NCBI GenBank assembly: GCA_022592445.1
Contig: JABYQR010000440.1
Location: forward strand, 1-34,219
DNA length: 34,219 nucleotides
From: Cytidiella melzeri
Taxonomy: Eukaryota; Basidiomycota; Agaricomycetes; Polyporales; Irpicaceae
Reading direction: 5' to 3'
Positions within the stretch are counted from its first letter, which is position 1. The number at the start of each line of letters is the position of its first letter. The position numbers and the translations under genes are program-made. Below, one piece after another: positions 21,255 to 31,802 of the stretch. Under the pieces are notes generated by a model. It was not told the origin of the DNA and did not search any database. It was given only the letters and a program-made list of their open reading frames with translations.

Positions 21255-22189
21255 TCCTTTGAGCACAATTTCACTGCGCCGCAGGCCGTTCGTCAATCTG
21301 CAACTGAGCTCAGGCCTGCGTCCGCCTGCCTCGACAACTGATAAGCGGAAGGTGGCGCTGAGCAAGTGTTGGTGCGGTAGCCGGCCTTATAGCATCTGCT
21401 AAACTGTTCACAAAGCGGCTGCCTACAGGCATCAGACTGGGGCTTGTACATGAGCACTCACTTTAATCGACTTTCCAGCTATTTCCTCATGTCTCACTTC
21501 TCAGTGCCCTCCCAGGATGCATTGCTAGTGTGGACTCGGATTCGGACTCAGACAATGTTGGGTTGTTGGCGTTGAAAGGCAAGATCTTTGAAAGGTGGGT
21601 GTATGCATTTTGCCGGGTGGGAAACACTGATCAGTTGCTGCAGGCTGAGAAGAACGCAAGGTGGGGGCGGTATTGAGAGGAGGAAGAAAGGGGCACTTGG
21701 GGAGAGGTACGGGTGTCAGGTGGGATTTATAGTCTGGAGCTTGGTGTGGTGTTGTCGAGGTCACAGTTGCCATATTGGTAAGTAGTAGTCCCAAAAGCGT
21801 GGTGTGGTGTGGGCTCTGATTGATCCGCTGCGCTGTCTTCTCGACAAAGCACACAGGCGTGCTTGAAAGAGGGACCGAGGGAGGGCGGCCAGCGGGATGG
21901 CAGTGGTAGCACGGAAACGAGGCTGTGAACGTATCTGCCAGCGGCGGCAAGTTTTGTAGTGCCCGTACGCTGAGACACTAACATACCCCCCCGGACACAA
22001 AGGAACCGGGCACAAACACACCTGACCTCGCGAGAGGCGACTACATGTGTAAGTAGGGGTTGAGGGTATGCCTGAATGTAGGTTGCGAGTGGGTCCAAGA
22101 GTCCTAGGCTGCACCTAGACTTGGGCGAGTGGTAATGCATTTGCAGGGCTCAGAGTGCCAGGCCAAAAGCGCTGTGGTTTGTTTGGGTA
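21255..22189. other. Spacer with a Pro/Thr-rich minus-strand ORF
   Basis: A minus-strand ATG at 21773 (MATVTSTTPHQAPDYKSHLT) opens 82 codons rich in Pro, Thr and Ser, ending at 21525. Upstream (21950-22120) is another open stretch in shifted frame. The composition suggests a leader or gag-like region of a retroelement, but nothing identifies it. Confidence 0.25.
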
Positions 22190-22830
22190 GCTGGGAAAAG
22201 TTCCGGGTAGAAAGATGTAAAGTAAAGCCAAGCAAGGCAATGCAATGCAAAGGGGCAATAGAACTTAAGTGTTGCAAAAGAAAGTGGTATAAAAGTGATA
22301 GAGCTAGGGGCAACGCAGTGGTGAAGAAAGGGGAACAATTGGAATGCGATACACAAGAGGGGGAAAAGGAAGTGGTGTGGTAAAGTGCGAGAGAAAGGAC
22401 TGCGCTGGCTCATTGCAAGAGGATAACACAAAATTCCATGGCAAACACAGTAGGAAACGCAATCTAAATTGCAGTAGCCTTGAAAGAGAAGGGGTGGCTG
22501 TAAAAGGGGGTCGCAGTGAAAGAGAACGCAGTAAGACTCAGTAGCCTTGAGAAAGAAAAGGGGCAGCTGTTAAAGGGGGTTGCAGTGAAGGAGAAACGCA
22601 ACGCAGTAAGTAACACAGTGAAATAAACACAGTAGGAACTCAAAAGGGGGTTGCAATGAAGGAGAAAGTGACGCAGGGTGAGAGATACGCACTGCCGAGT
22701 TGCTCAAGAAGCAAGGGAAAAGTGGCAGGGGCAACTTTGAGGGGAAAACCGCGGGGGTGTTGTATTCTAAGCTAAGCAAAGTACAGACACAGCGTATATA
22801 AGTAAAAGGCAATAGGGGCTATAGCAAATT
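22190..22830. repeat. Purine-rich dispersed repeat, copy 2
   Basis: Strong A/G bias on the plus strand with internal duplication: GTAGCCTTGA followed by GAAAG, GCAGTGAAAGAGAACGCAG, and GGGGGTTGCA followed by TGAAGGAGAAA occur two or three times each. Shares the cgcagtgaaag/gaacgcagtaag core with copy 1 at 16.67 kb. Non-coding. Confidence 0.6.
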
Positions 22831-23037
22831 GAAGCCATGCGAGAGCAAGGCAAGGAAAGGGGCATCGCGCAATGAAACGAGGGACAAACGCGAAACATGT
22901 TACAGGAGTGATGGGGCACTGCCTTTAGCTGCTCTGCAAAGAGAACAGGCTGCAGAATCCGAGGGAGTGGAAAAGGGGGCCGGGGGGTTCCAATAGCTAT
23001 GAGCTTGAGTGCGAGGGACTACAAGAATGCAATATGT

Positions 23038-23556
23038 GGCAAGTGAAGCCATGCAATGCAAGGCCATGTGAACCAAAGCAGAGGGAATGCAACGCGAGGC
23101 GGCGCGAGGCAAAGCAAGGCGGCACGACGCGACGCGAGTCAATGCGAAGCGATGCAATGCAAGGCAACGCGAGGCAAAGCAAAGCGGAGGAGAAGCGAGG
23201 CAACGCGAGGCAGCGTGAGATAACGCGAGGCAAAGCAAGGTGGCGCGACGCGACGCGAAGCAACATGCAAGGCGAGGCAAGGCGAGGCGGCGCGAGGCAA
23301 AGCAAAGCGGAGGGAATGCAATGCAAGGTGAGGCAACGCGAGATAATGCGAGGCAACGCAAGGCAACGCGGGGCAACGCAAAGGGAATGCAAGGCGAGGG
23401 GACACGAAGCGAAGGGAAGCAAAGCAACCCAATGCGAAGCAAGGCGAAATGAAGCGATGCAAAGCAAAGCAAGGCAAAGCGATGCAATGGAAAGCAAGGC
23501 AAAGCGATGCAATGGAAAGCAAAGCAAAGCGAGGCAATGCAATGCAAGTCTTGCCA
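23038..23556. repeat. Pentanucleotide-periodic satellite (GCRAN)n
   Basis: Over ~520 bp the plus strand is a chain of 5-mers of the form GCAAG, GCAAA, GCGAG, GCAAT, GCGAT, with occasional 6-mers that shift register. A near-exact 25-bp unit (gcaaggcaaagcgatgcaat plus ggaaa) is repeated in tandem around 23468-23520. Because 5 is not a multiple of 3 and the unit makes few stop codons, long ORFs appear in several frames on both strands (for example ~265 codons on the minus strand). These are artefacts of the repeat. Confidence 0.85.
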
Positions 23557-23949
23557 GAACCAAGGGCTGCTGCTAGTCCATGCGAATGTGCTCGCCTTTG
23601 GGCCTGTTGCACGTCCAGCGATTTCCGGGCATGTTCTAACGCTGTCAGCTGCAGTACCAATCTGGGCAACAATTCCTTCACATACAGCGCATGACAATTA
23701 TTGACTCGGAAAATGTACTATAACACGACTACTACTACTTGACATTGAGTGCTGGGCCTTCAAATCAGTTTATAAATCTTTACCGCGCACCGCTCCGCCT
23801 TTGCGATGCAATGTAAAGACCTGCCTTATGCGGACAGTATTATAATCTCCAGCCGCGAGTGATAAACTCTTGGCGCGCGCAATAATGTGTGATATTCTTT
23901 TGATTATTTACCGAATGTTGGAGAACAATAGTACCCCTACCAAAAAAAG
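23557..23949. other. Spacer before the Tc1-like transposase
   Basis: No gene is seen. It should contain the left terminal repeat of the Tc1-like element, but I could not pair an inverted copy on the far side. A GCGATGCAATG unit at about 23803 echoes the neighbouring satellite. Confidence 0.3.
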
Positions 23950-24658
23950 CCCAGATTTGGACTCTACATAATGAAGATGCCAGCATCAGAAATCCACAAG
24001 AAAGTCCCCATCCGCCGGTCTCCCATGTATCACACCATTGGGAAACTATCCAATAACCCCAATCTCTATGCAAGGAAGCCAAAGACAGGTTGTCCTTGCA
24101 TTTCACAAGACCACAATCTTTGTCATGCCACTTTACTCTTGGTACGTCAAGAGGCACACAATGCTACAGACCTGCAGCAGAAGGCATTTCCACAAGTTGC
24201 TGCCCAAACAATGTGTCATAACCTCGCAGAGAATGGTATGAAGGGATATGTACGCAGGAAGCAGCCATATCTATCTGCAGCTCACAAACAAAGCAGAAAC
24301 GGTGGGCCGGACATGTGGCAAAATGGGGATCAAGAGAGTGGGGGTAATTGTATTCCCTGATGGATCAAAATTTAACTGCTTTGGCTCAGTCGGGAGGGAA
24401 TACTGTCAGAGAAAACAGGGTGAGGAGTTTTTGGACTGGAATGTGCAGAAGATGGTAAAGCACAGAGACGGGAATGTAAGGGTATGGGGATGCATCACTT
24501 CAAACAGACCAGGAAGGTCACACCACATTGATGGGAGGATGAATGCAAAGCTATACTGCTCCATTCTATGTGAATCATTGCTGGGCACCTTGGGAGACCA
24601 ATATTTGACCTGCCAACAGATCATTTTCCAGCAGGATAATGATTCTAAGCGCACACAT
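23950..24658 (+). pseudogene. Tc1/mariner-like transposase, 5' part (interrupted)
   Basis: The helix-turn-helix part (EIHKKVPIRRSPMYHTIGKL) and linker (RRKQPYLSAAHKQSR) lie in one frame. The catalytic part (24248 onward) is in another: VFPDGSKFNCFGSVGREYC, RKQGEEFLDWNVQKMVKHRD, NVRVWGCITSNRPGRSHHID, AKLYCSILCESLLGTLGDQY, IIFQQDNDSKRTH. The first catalytic Asp is in FPDGSK (the family has DES) and the second in QQDND. The frame changes near 24290-24330 and stops precede the first block, so the gene is dead. At 24658 the homology ends in mid-gene and resumes at 31803, exactly at the termini of the inserted Plavaka element. Confidence 0.85.
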
Positions 24659-24679
24659 CAGGGAATCCGGAATTTGATA
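24659..24679 (+). repeat. Left terminal inverted repeat of the Plavaka element
   Basis: Matches the reverse complement of 31782-31802 at 18 of 21 positions. It sits exactly where homology to the Tc1-like transposase stops. Confidence 0.8.
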
Positions 24680-25043
24680 CTATTAGAAAATCTTCGGCGA
24701 GTAGCTGTTCTTACCATTTTTCATCCATTTTTATGTGGAGTATCAGGAGTAGTACGAGTATGGTCAGTTTTCAGAGTAGCCAAAAATAAATTGCCTCCTA
24801 CTCCGGCGGCGCTATTCTCAGATATTCCAGACATATTCTATGATCAAAATCGAGAAAATCAGCGAAGTATTTGCATATCATCTCAACATTCCTATAGGAT
24901 AGTGGACATTCTGCGCAACTTTGAACAGGGATCAAGGGCAAAAGACGAGGTTTAAGGTTTGATATGCAAGCAAGGGTGTAATGTATTGATACGGCAGCGC
25001 GACAAGGTACTATCATATTTTTAGGCTATCACATCTCCAATCT

Positions 25044-27406
25044 TTACTCATCCATGGCATCCAAGTCCACCAGAGCTGCAGTGTCGACATTTGCGGCCGG
25101 ATTCTTGCCGCGCCTATTGTTGGATGTTAGCACCTACGATTCAATGAGGATAAACAGCACGTACGAGACGGTTTGGTACAAGTCGGCCATTAGACGGTGA
25201 TACTTGCCTCCCTCGTTGCGGATATCCTCAAGGACTTTGACGTGATGTTCGTAAATGGGCTGATATGTGTCTCCATGGAACGGGTGCTTGATGTGCTCGC
25301 CAGACTTCCACTCGAGGAGAGCACAATGGATCTTGAAAGAAAGGCATGTTTGAGTATGTACCACACAGAAAGAAAGCTATCATACCGCAGTAGCCGCTAA
25401 AGCAACAATAGGGATAGGGAGCTCGAGCTCGTCCTTCTTCGTACCTTCTTTGAAAGTTGACAAAAAGTGCTTGCTGTGCTTCTTGGCAAGTGAGCTATGT
25501 TCGCCGCGACCGCCCTCAAAGAATGATTTTGTAATGACCCGGAGGATGCAACGGTGCTTGAAAGGCTTATTTCGCCGCATCACGCCGCCCTACGGAAGTC
25601 TCAGTGTGCCAAGTCAGCCGGAAGACTAATCTAAACGACGTACCTCTTCGGGAAAAATGTATGTGAAGTTGTCAACAAGGTCCTTCACGCGTTCTGCACA
25701 CTTGGGGCCTGGAAGGAGGCCATAATATCCGGCAACACACGTAGTAGCATTATATTTGACTTCACCGCGACAGTTAGCGATGCGAGCAAGTAGCTAGGCA
25801 ACACATCAGATACCACTCAAGCAAGAAGAGGTCAAAATACTTATGTGTTGCGCTATATCTTCGCCAAAGGTAACATTGTTCTCAAAACGTTTGGCATACT
25901 CTTGGAATTCAAGGCGAGTTGCGCATCGATGAAGGGTGGCACAAAGACCCTTCCAATGGTTCTTCTCGGAGGGATATGCAGACTTGAAGAGATAGTCGCC
26001 TGTTGACATACGGATTGCCGTGCGTATGAGCTGCTGAAGTTTCACTGGTTGCGCCTTGAGTGAGAGGGGTAGAGTGGGAGGCGGAGGAACGTAGTGGGCG
26101 TCGACTGGCCAACCGTAGTTGGGTGAATTGAGGTCGGCGCTGGAGCTCGGCATGCCTTGAGAAACAGTGACTGGCGGTGAAGAGCGAGTTTCGCTGTCAT
26201 TCGCTTCAGCCGTGAATGTGGGTCTCTACACACAGAAGACATATTAACTATGAACAATTTAAGACAAGCGGACACTGACCTCTGCCTGTCGCGCTCGGGC
26301 ACGCTTACCACCTATTGTTTTGCTGGTTTTCTGGCGCAAGGACAAGTCAGCACGGGGTTGAAAGCTGGGTGTATCAATGTTGTTGTGATCCTCTGGCTCA
26401 GCATTGTCGAAGTCTTCAAATTCGGTTGTGCTGGTCATTTCAAGCTCGACATCGGGGATATCGATTTCGGGGGTCACACTTTGTCCATCGCGGTTGTGAG
26501 CCACGATGCGGGGTAACTGCCAACGGGATAGCATAAGAGTGTTATATTCATGAGTACAATTGCAAAACCAAACCTCGTTTTGCAGTTGAGACCGTAGCTG
26601 GCTGCGTGCAACATCAACGAGATCATGATCTTCGGATTGGCTATAATCACCATCATCGTTTTCGTCATCATCACCAACACCATGATAACGCTGGTAGTCT
26701 TCTTTGACATCAGCATCATCCTCTTCAGCCACGTGCGCCGCCCGTTGTTTCGACTTGGTAGTCTGGACAGGATTAGTATTGATAGTGCCTTCGACGTGGC
26801 CACCCGCTCGCGCTGCAGACTCGACATGTATGTCATCATTGAATAAACCCTCAGGGCTTGGGGGCTTGACCACGCGGGGCTGTTTGACTTGCAGAGGCCG
26901 TTGCGTGGCGTTGTCGTCAGAGTCATCCGAGGTCACAATAGCAGGTGGCATACGTCGAGGCCGCTTGACCTGTTGCGAACTAGGAGCCGGAGTCTCACGA
27001 GGGCGGCTGGCTGTGTAAAAGAGATACCTGTTGGTCATTGTCATCAGCACAATCACCAGAGAGAAAACATACTGTCAGGTGCACTCTCGCGTACAGTGTA
27101 TGAGTGCTTTTTTGTGGTGGGAGCATGTCCCGTCGGTGCGGCACCCCGCCAGACTGAAAGAGGTGTCAGTAAGGTTGAAGGAGCGCGGCAACACATGAAC
27201 ATACTAGCGTTGTCGAGTGCACGCGTCTTGGTCGTTCGAGTAGCTGCGGTGTATGGGTGATGAGCATGGATTGTTTACAGCGGAAAATTGGAGTGCAAAC
27301 CTTTTCCTTGTTTCTCGAGATCAGCCAGAAGGGCCAGTTCTTCGAGTCTTTTGCGGTTCCGTGTGATTTGAGCCTTTTGCGCAGGGGTCAGAGCTTGATT
27401 CGCCAT
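25044..27406 (-). CDS. DUF6532-type protein carried by the Plavaka element, 10 exons
   Basis: Minus-strand exons: 27406-27301, 27243-27205, 27153-27073, 27010-26574, 26516-26280, 26225-25841, 25793-25644, 25589-25386, 25331-25165, 25113-25044. Start MANQALTPAQKAQITRNRKR. A long acidic and basic disordered region (VAEEDDADVKEDY, GDDDENDDGDYSQSED, TIGGKRARARQAE) leads to a C-terminal domain: VKLQQLIRTAIRMSTGDYLF, LLARIANCRGEVKYNATT, FKHRCILRVITKSFF, ELPIPIVALAATA, IHCALLEWKSGEHI, YQPIYEHHVKVLEDI. This matches what I remember of DUF6532, a basidiomycete-expanded domain of unknown function. No stop interrupts any exon, unlike the transposase next to it. One flaw: with the obvious GT-AG intron (25794-25840) the frame slips by one base between exons 6 and 7. 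The function in transposition is unknown. Confidence 0.75.
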
Positions 27407-27663
27407 GCTGGACGATATTCGAGGGCTGGATGAGTTGAGTTTCAACGATTTGAGGTGAGGATGAGCAATGCGAGAGATGGATGCGCGCAATGAAGAGCTG
27501 ATAGACTTGGAGTGGACAGGGGGCAGAGCGAACGTTTTGGAACCCTAAAAAAACATTCAAACAAGACAGATCAGCGGAGTGACTTGAATTTGAAAAACTG
27601 AGATCACGGGACCGCGACAAACCGACTTGCGTGCTCGCTGTTCTCGCTCTTCCGCTCTACAGA
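27407..27663. promoter_or_regulatory. Divergent promoter of the Plavaka element
   Basis: The 257-bp spacer between the two element genes must drive both. No clear TATA box; an A-run (CCCTAAAAAAACATTC) lies near 27545. Confidence 0.45.
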
Positions 27664-30103
27664 ATGCCCCGTCAATGCCCTGCGTGTCAACTACCCTTCA
27701 GTAAAAGCGGCTTCAAGCATCATAAAAGACTCACCAAAGATCCGCTCTGCCAGCGTTATTGGGCGAACCACCCACAATCGTCAGACTCAGACCAAGACCT
27801 TCACTCGGATTTGCAATGGAGTGACAATAATTCAGATGCGCTGTCCAGCGAGGAGGGGGAGGATGTGGACAACGGCGATTTATTGCCTGAAGTCCTTTTC
27901 GGCCCAGCTGTTGAGCAAAACAAAGCAAAAATCGATGGCGAGGCCTTTGTGCTAGGGATTGATCCTGCTGGAGATGCGCTTGGCGATTATGATCTCCTTG
28001 AAGACGGCGATATCGACATGGAGAGTGACAAGAGTTATGAGGGAGATCTTGAAGAGACGAATGAGGAGTGGGACGTCGAGGAGGCAAACATCAGGCTGGA
28101 GCCGCATCGTCAACCGCGTCAGATTCCGGAGAATTCGTCGAGGGAGAATTCAGCAGAGGAGGATGCAGACCTGCAGGCGGCACAACTTTGACGAGATGGC
28201 ACGGAGCGGCAGTTGCAGTATGCACCTCACATTGTGGGGTTCCCTGGAACTGCGGGGAAACCCGTCGGTCGATCAGGATCACAGAATGACGCCTACGCGA
28301 GTGGGATCCCTACAGCAAACAACCCGTACTACCCGTTTGGATCTCGTATGGACTGGGAAGTCGCTCGATGGGCAAAGGTTCGTGGGCCTGGCTCGACAGC
28401 ACTGACAGAGCTACTGCAGATCCCTGGAGTGAGTATCATTGGTTTCAATTGAGTTGCTGGGCTGAATGTATGCACTCAGGTTCCTGAAAGTCTTGGTCTA
28501 TCGTTTCGCACGTCTGACGAGTTGAACGAGAAAATTGACAAGAGACTTCCAGGGCGCCCCCGCTTTGTTTGTCACGAGGTCTTGACTGGCAACGAGGTAT
28601 GCGAAGTCTTCTATAGAGACGTTATAGCATGCGTAAGAGCCATATTTGGCAACCCTGATTTCACACCGTACCTCGTTTTTGCCCCCGAAAAGCATTATAC
28701 GGACCCAGAGAAGACACGCCGGATGTATCATGACATGCATACTGGCAGATGGTGGTGGGCAACGCAGGTATGTGATGGATTAGTCGAATGGCTCACCAAA
28801 GTTCTCATGGTCATGATGGTACAGGAGGAGGTCGAGCGCGAAAAACCTGGCGCAACAATCATCCCTATCATCATCTCGACCGACAAAACGCAACTTACCT
28901 TGTTCCGTAACAAAACAGCATATCCGGTGTATCTGACAATCGGAAACATCCCTAAGGAAATTCGTCGATAGCCATCGTCTCGTGCATACGTCCTGCTGGC
29001 CTATCTCCCTACTACAAAATTAGAGTTTGTCAGTAACAAGGCAGCGCGTCGTCGAATGATTGCAAACCTGTACCACGTGTGCATGAAGAAGATCCTCCAA
29101 CCTCTTGAGAAGTTCGGCATCTTGGGGTTGAGTATGGTCACTGGCAGCAGCGTGGAACACCGGGTTCACCCAATCTTTGCGTGTTTTGTGGGTGATTATC
29201 CCGAGCAGATTCTGGTTGCCCTTGGGTATACTGGAAAATGCGCCTGCTGCAAGATTGCGCACGCTAAGCTGGGTGATTATGCACCCAAGTGTGCAACAGA
29301 CTTACGAGACCTCGCTGCTATCCTCGATATACTCGATTCCTTTGATACTTGTCCAGAAGACTTTCTCAAATTGTGCGCGGCTGCTGGCGTTAAACCTGTC
29401 ATTGACCCGTTCTGGTTGAATTTCCCATACACGCACATTTTTCGTTCGATAACCCCCGATGTACTCCATCAACTCTATCAAGGCATTGTAAAACACCTCG
29501 TCGCATGGCTGATCGAGGCGTATGGAGCAGCTGAGATCGATGCGCGATGCCGTCGCATACCCCCCAATCACCACATTCGAATCTTTGAAAACGGGATTAG
29601 CTCGCTCTCAAAGGTGACCGGCCACGAACACGATCAGATATGCCAGATCTTACTTGGTGTGGTTCTTGATATGCCGCTTCTCGACTTCACCGTCTCGCCA
29701 GCCCCTGTTGTCCGCTGTGTGCGTGCAATTCTTGATTTCTTGTACTTGGCTCAATACCCGGTACACACTGACGACACACTTGCGCTCCTTGATGATGTGC
29801 TCGCACGATTTCACGCCAACAAACAAGTTTTTGTAGACCTAGGCATCCGCGAGCACTTCAACCTCCCAAAGCTCCATTTCGCGCTCCACTATTCCCAGTC
29901 CATCCGGCTTTTCGGCACTACTGATAACTTCAACACTGAGTATACCGAGCGTTTGCACATCGACTTCACAAAGGACGCTTACTGATCCACGAATTGCAAG
30001 GACGAGTTTGCACAGATGACCGTGTGGCTAGAACGGCACGAGAAAGTCCACCGTCATGCCCAATTTGTGGAGTGGAGGCTAAATCAATCCGGAATACCAC
30101 CTA

Positions 30104-30108
30104 AACCC
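30104..30108 (+). repeat. Target site duplication of the solo LTR, left copy (AACCC)
   Basis: AACCC directly precedes the TG that starts the LTR and is repeated at 30802-30806 after its terminal CA. Confidence 0.85.
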
Positions 30109-30801
30109 TGACATGGATAGTCCAACAGAGACCGGATTTTTCCAACAATGTCACAAGTTTACAGCCTTGGGCGCCTATCTAGAGCGCTTATTTTCCGGCT
30201 AGGAGTGTTACCGGACCTAACCCTAACCCGGGTCACGTGACATCCTGCCTTATTTATCAATAGTCCAGACCCAAACCCTAGACTCAGTCTGGAGCGGTTC
30301 CAGATCAACCTAGGCTATTGTTCTATTGTTCCTCTTCCATTGATGGGGATTCCCCAGGGATTCCCCCAGGTCTTATTGTTCTATTGTTCTTATCCTATTA
30401 TTGTTCTACGTACCCTGGTCCTTGACAGTTACTCAGGTCCTTGACAGTTACCCTGGTTCTTTATTGTTCTATTGTTACTCCAGTCCCACAGTTACTCCAG
30501 TCCCTAGTGTGGGAACTGGTGCACAGACCACCCAGACCCAGTATATATAGTACCCCTTACCCTCCCTGGTTCTGCATCTTGACCTCTTCGTCATTTGCAC
30601 TGCCAGGTGAGTTACTCCATGTAACCTAGTATAAGCATAATATTAACTTCGTCATTTGCACTGCCAGTATCCAGCCCCAGTGCCTGCTTGCCTGCTCATC
30701 ATCGACTTTGACCTCGTTGTCGTCGTTGGAGATCCACCCCCTTCCTCTCTATTTCACTCCCTTTTTAGGGTTATCAGCATAGCAGCAGTCGCTCCGCGAC
30801 A
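30109..30801 (+). mobile_element. Solo LTR (693 bp) inside the Plavaka transposase
   Basis: Starts TGACATGGATAG and ends CTCCGCGACA (TG..CA), flanked by a perfect 5-bp duplication AACCC. Removing it with one AACCC restores the transposase frame across the join (NQSGIPPKP to RSLSWSPPGLDL). Inside are repeated CTATTGTTC units (30310-30475), repeated CCTTGACAGTTAC units near 30420-30450, a TATA box (TATATATAG, 30542-30550) and a 21-bp direct repeat (CTTCGTCATTTGCACTGCCAG at 30586 and 30647). There is no internal retroelement coding, so it is what remains after recombination between the two LTRs of a retrotransposon. It may be Ty3/gypsy or copia; the superfamily cannot be told. Transcription would run on the plus strand. 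Confidence 0.9.
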
Positions 30802-30806
30802 AACCC
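30802..30806 (+). repeat. Target site duplication of the solo LTR, right copy (AACCC)
   Basis: Follows the terminal CA of the LTR and equals the left copy at 30104-30108. Confidence 0.85.
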
Positions 30807-31781
30807 AGGTCGTTGTCCTGGTCACCCCCGGGACTGGATCTCAACCATCGACTTCATCTGGCAAAGCGTCCATCTGTTATGGGTGTCACTGTCGAGGGTG
30901 TAGTCGCAGATTATGGGGCGCGCTTCTTCAAGGTGGCGCTTGCACGGTTCATAGCGCTGACAAATCAACCTGAAATCACTCGCACCCAACTCAAACACGC
31001 AGTCTGGGACATCCACCTACCATTCTGCAAAGTCAGAGTGTGGCATCGTATCAAGTTTCTCCAGGAAGACCCCTGCACCTGCAAGCTCAAGACAGTCGAC
31101 TCTATTCACGCTCAGCCAAGCAGGACGAACTCGCAGAAGAAGTTAATTCCTGGCCGGTTTGACACGGCTCTCGTGAACAACGGTTCAGGTGGTCTTACCG
31201 GGATAAAGGGTGCGTCATGAACCACTTAACTCTTGACTTCCCCTCCAATGTTGACTCCTCTGACAGGTTACCATGTTGGACGTGTCCGGCTTGTGTTCTC
31301 GCTCCCTCCGGCAGCCCGTCGACTTTTGTTCACGCATGAGAGCGCAGTACCAACACACCTGGCGTATGTTGAATGGTACACAAAACTACAACCCCGACCT
31401 GAAGCCGACCATCTCTTATACAAAATTTTGCCGTTGGTTGATGACTGCGGTGATCCGATTTGTAGCATTGTTGCGGTGAAGGACATTCGTCAAAGTGCTC
31501 ATTTGTTCCCAAAATTTGGTCCATCTGCTCCTTCTGAGTGGACGAGCTCTAATGTTCTAGACCTATGCCAGACTTTCTATATTAATTCCTTCAGTAACAA
31601 GTTCATGTATCGGACAATGTATTAACATATTTTACTCCCTATTGGCTGATATTACCTCAATAATTCTGGCTACCAACAATGTCACCTACATATTGCTCGC
31701 AACTCTCAGATACTTACCCATATTCATGTTATAACACAATATTTGTGCTACTCGCGCTCTTTTAGCATAATTATCCCGAAT

Positions 31782-31802
31782 TATCAGATTCCGTATTTCC
31801 TG
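31782..31802 (-). repeat. Right terminal inverted repeat of the Plavaka element
   Basis: Reverse complement reads CAGGAAATACGGAATCTGAT, 18 of 21 matches to the left end. The Tc1-like transposase resumes 2 bp later. Confidence 0.8.

Larger units (their letters stand above)
27664..31625 (+). pseudogene. Plavaka transposase, disrupted by three stops and a solo LTR
   Basis: Coding pieces: 27664-28428, 28480-28767, 28825-30108, [solo LTR], 30807-31209, 31267-31625; without the LTR this is 3099 nt, 1033 codons, one frame. It begins with a Cys/His finger (MPRQCPACQLPFSKSGFKHH) and a long acidic region, then the core: NPYYPFGSRMDWEVARWAKV, TGRWWWATQ, IIPIIISTDKTQLTLF, YPVYLTIGNIPKEIRR, HPIFACFVGDYPEQILVALG, GKCACCKIAHAKLGDY, SITPDVLHQLYQGIVKHL, EHFNLPKLHFALHYSQS, FGTTDNFNTEYTERLHID, and the tail FCKVRVWHRIKFLQEDPC, VDSIHAQPSRTN, HLAYVEWYTKLQPRPEADHL. 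The Asp of STDKT, the Asp of GDYPE and the Glu of NTEYTE are likely catalytic DDE residues (inference). Stops: TGA 28189-28191, TAG 28969-28971, TGA 29983-29985, each with homology continuing in the same frame. Confidence 0.9.
24659..31802. mobile_element. Plavaka-type DNA transposon, 7144 bp, inserted in a Tc1-like transposase gene
   Basis: The ends are inverted repeats: CAGGGAATCCGGAATTTGAT at the left and its counterpart CAGGAAATACGGAATCTGAT read inward from the right (18 of 21 matches), each followed further in by GCGAGTAGC. The dinucleotide AT flanks both ends (24657-24658 and 31803-31804), the likely target duplication. Removing the element and one AT rejoins the outer transposase in frame (KRTH to ALEPATAWFKENK). 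Inside are two divergent genes: a DUF6532 protein (-) and a transposase of the family called Plavaka (+), separated by 257 bp. The left 385 bp and right 177 bp are non-coding. The element carries a nested solo LTR, so its own length is about 6.45 kb. Confidence 0.88.

Noticed and set aside
22100..22145. Possible tRNA-like fold near GTCCTAGGCTGCACCTAGAC
   Set aside because: No A and B boxes in the right places and no cloverleaf; only a short hairpin.
22900..23697. Long minus-strand ORFs (up to 265 codons) rich in Leu, Ala, Pro, Ser and Cys
   Set aside because: They coincide with the pentanucleotide satellite; both strands and several frames are open together, which the repeat explains.
26600..27010. 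Plus-strand ORFs opposite the acidic region of the DUF6532 gene
   Set aside because: They are complements of Asp/Glu-rich codons; the minus-strand exon chain is clearly the real one.
30216..30229. CCTAACCCTAACCC, telomere-like repeat
   Set aside because: Only two units, inside a solo LTR; no array and no chromosome-end context.
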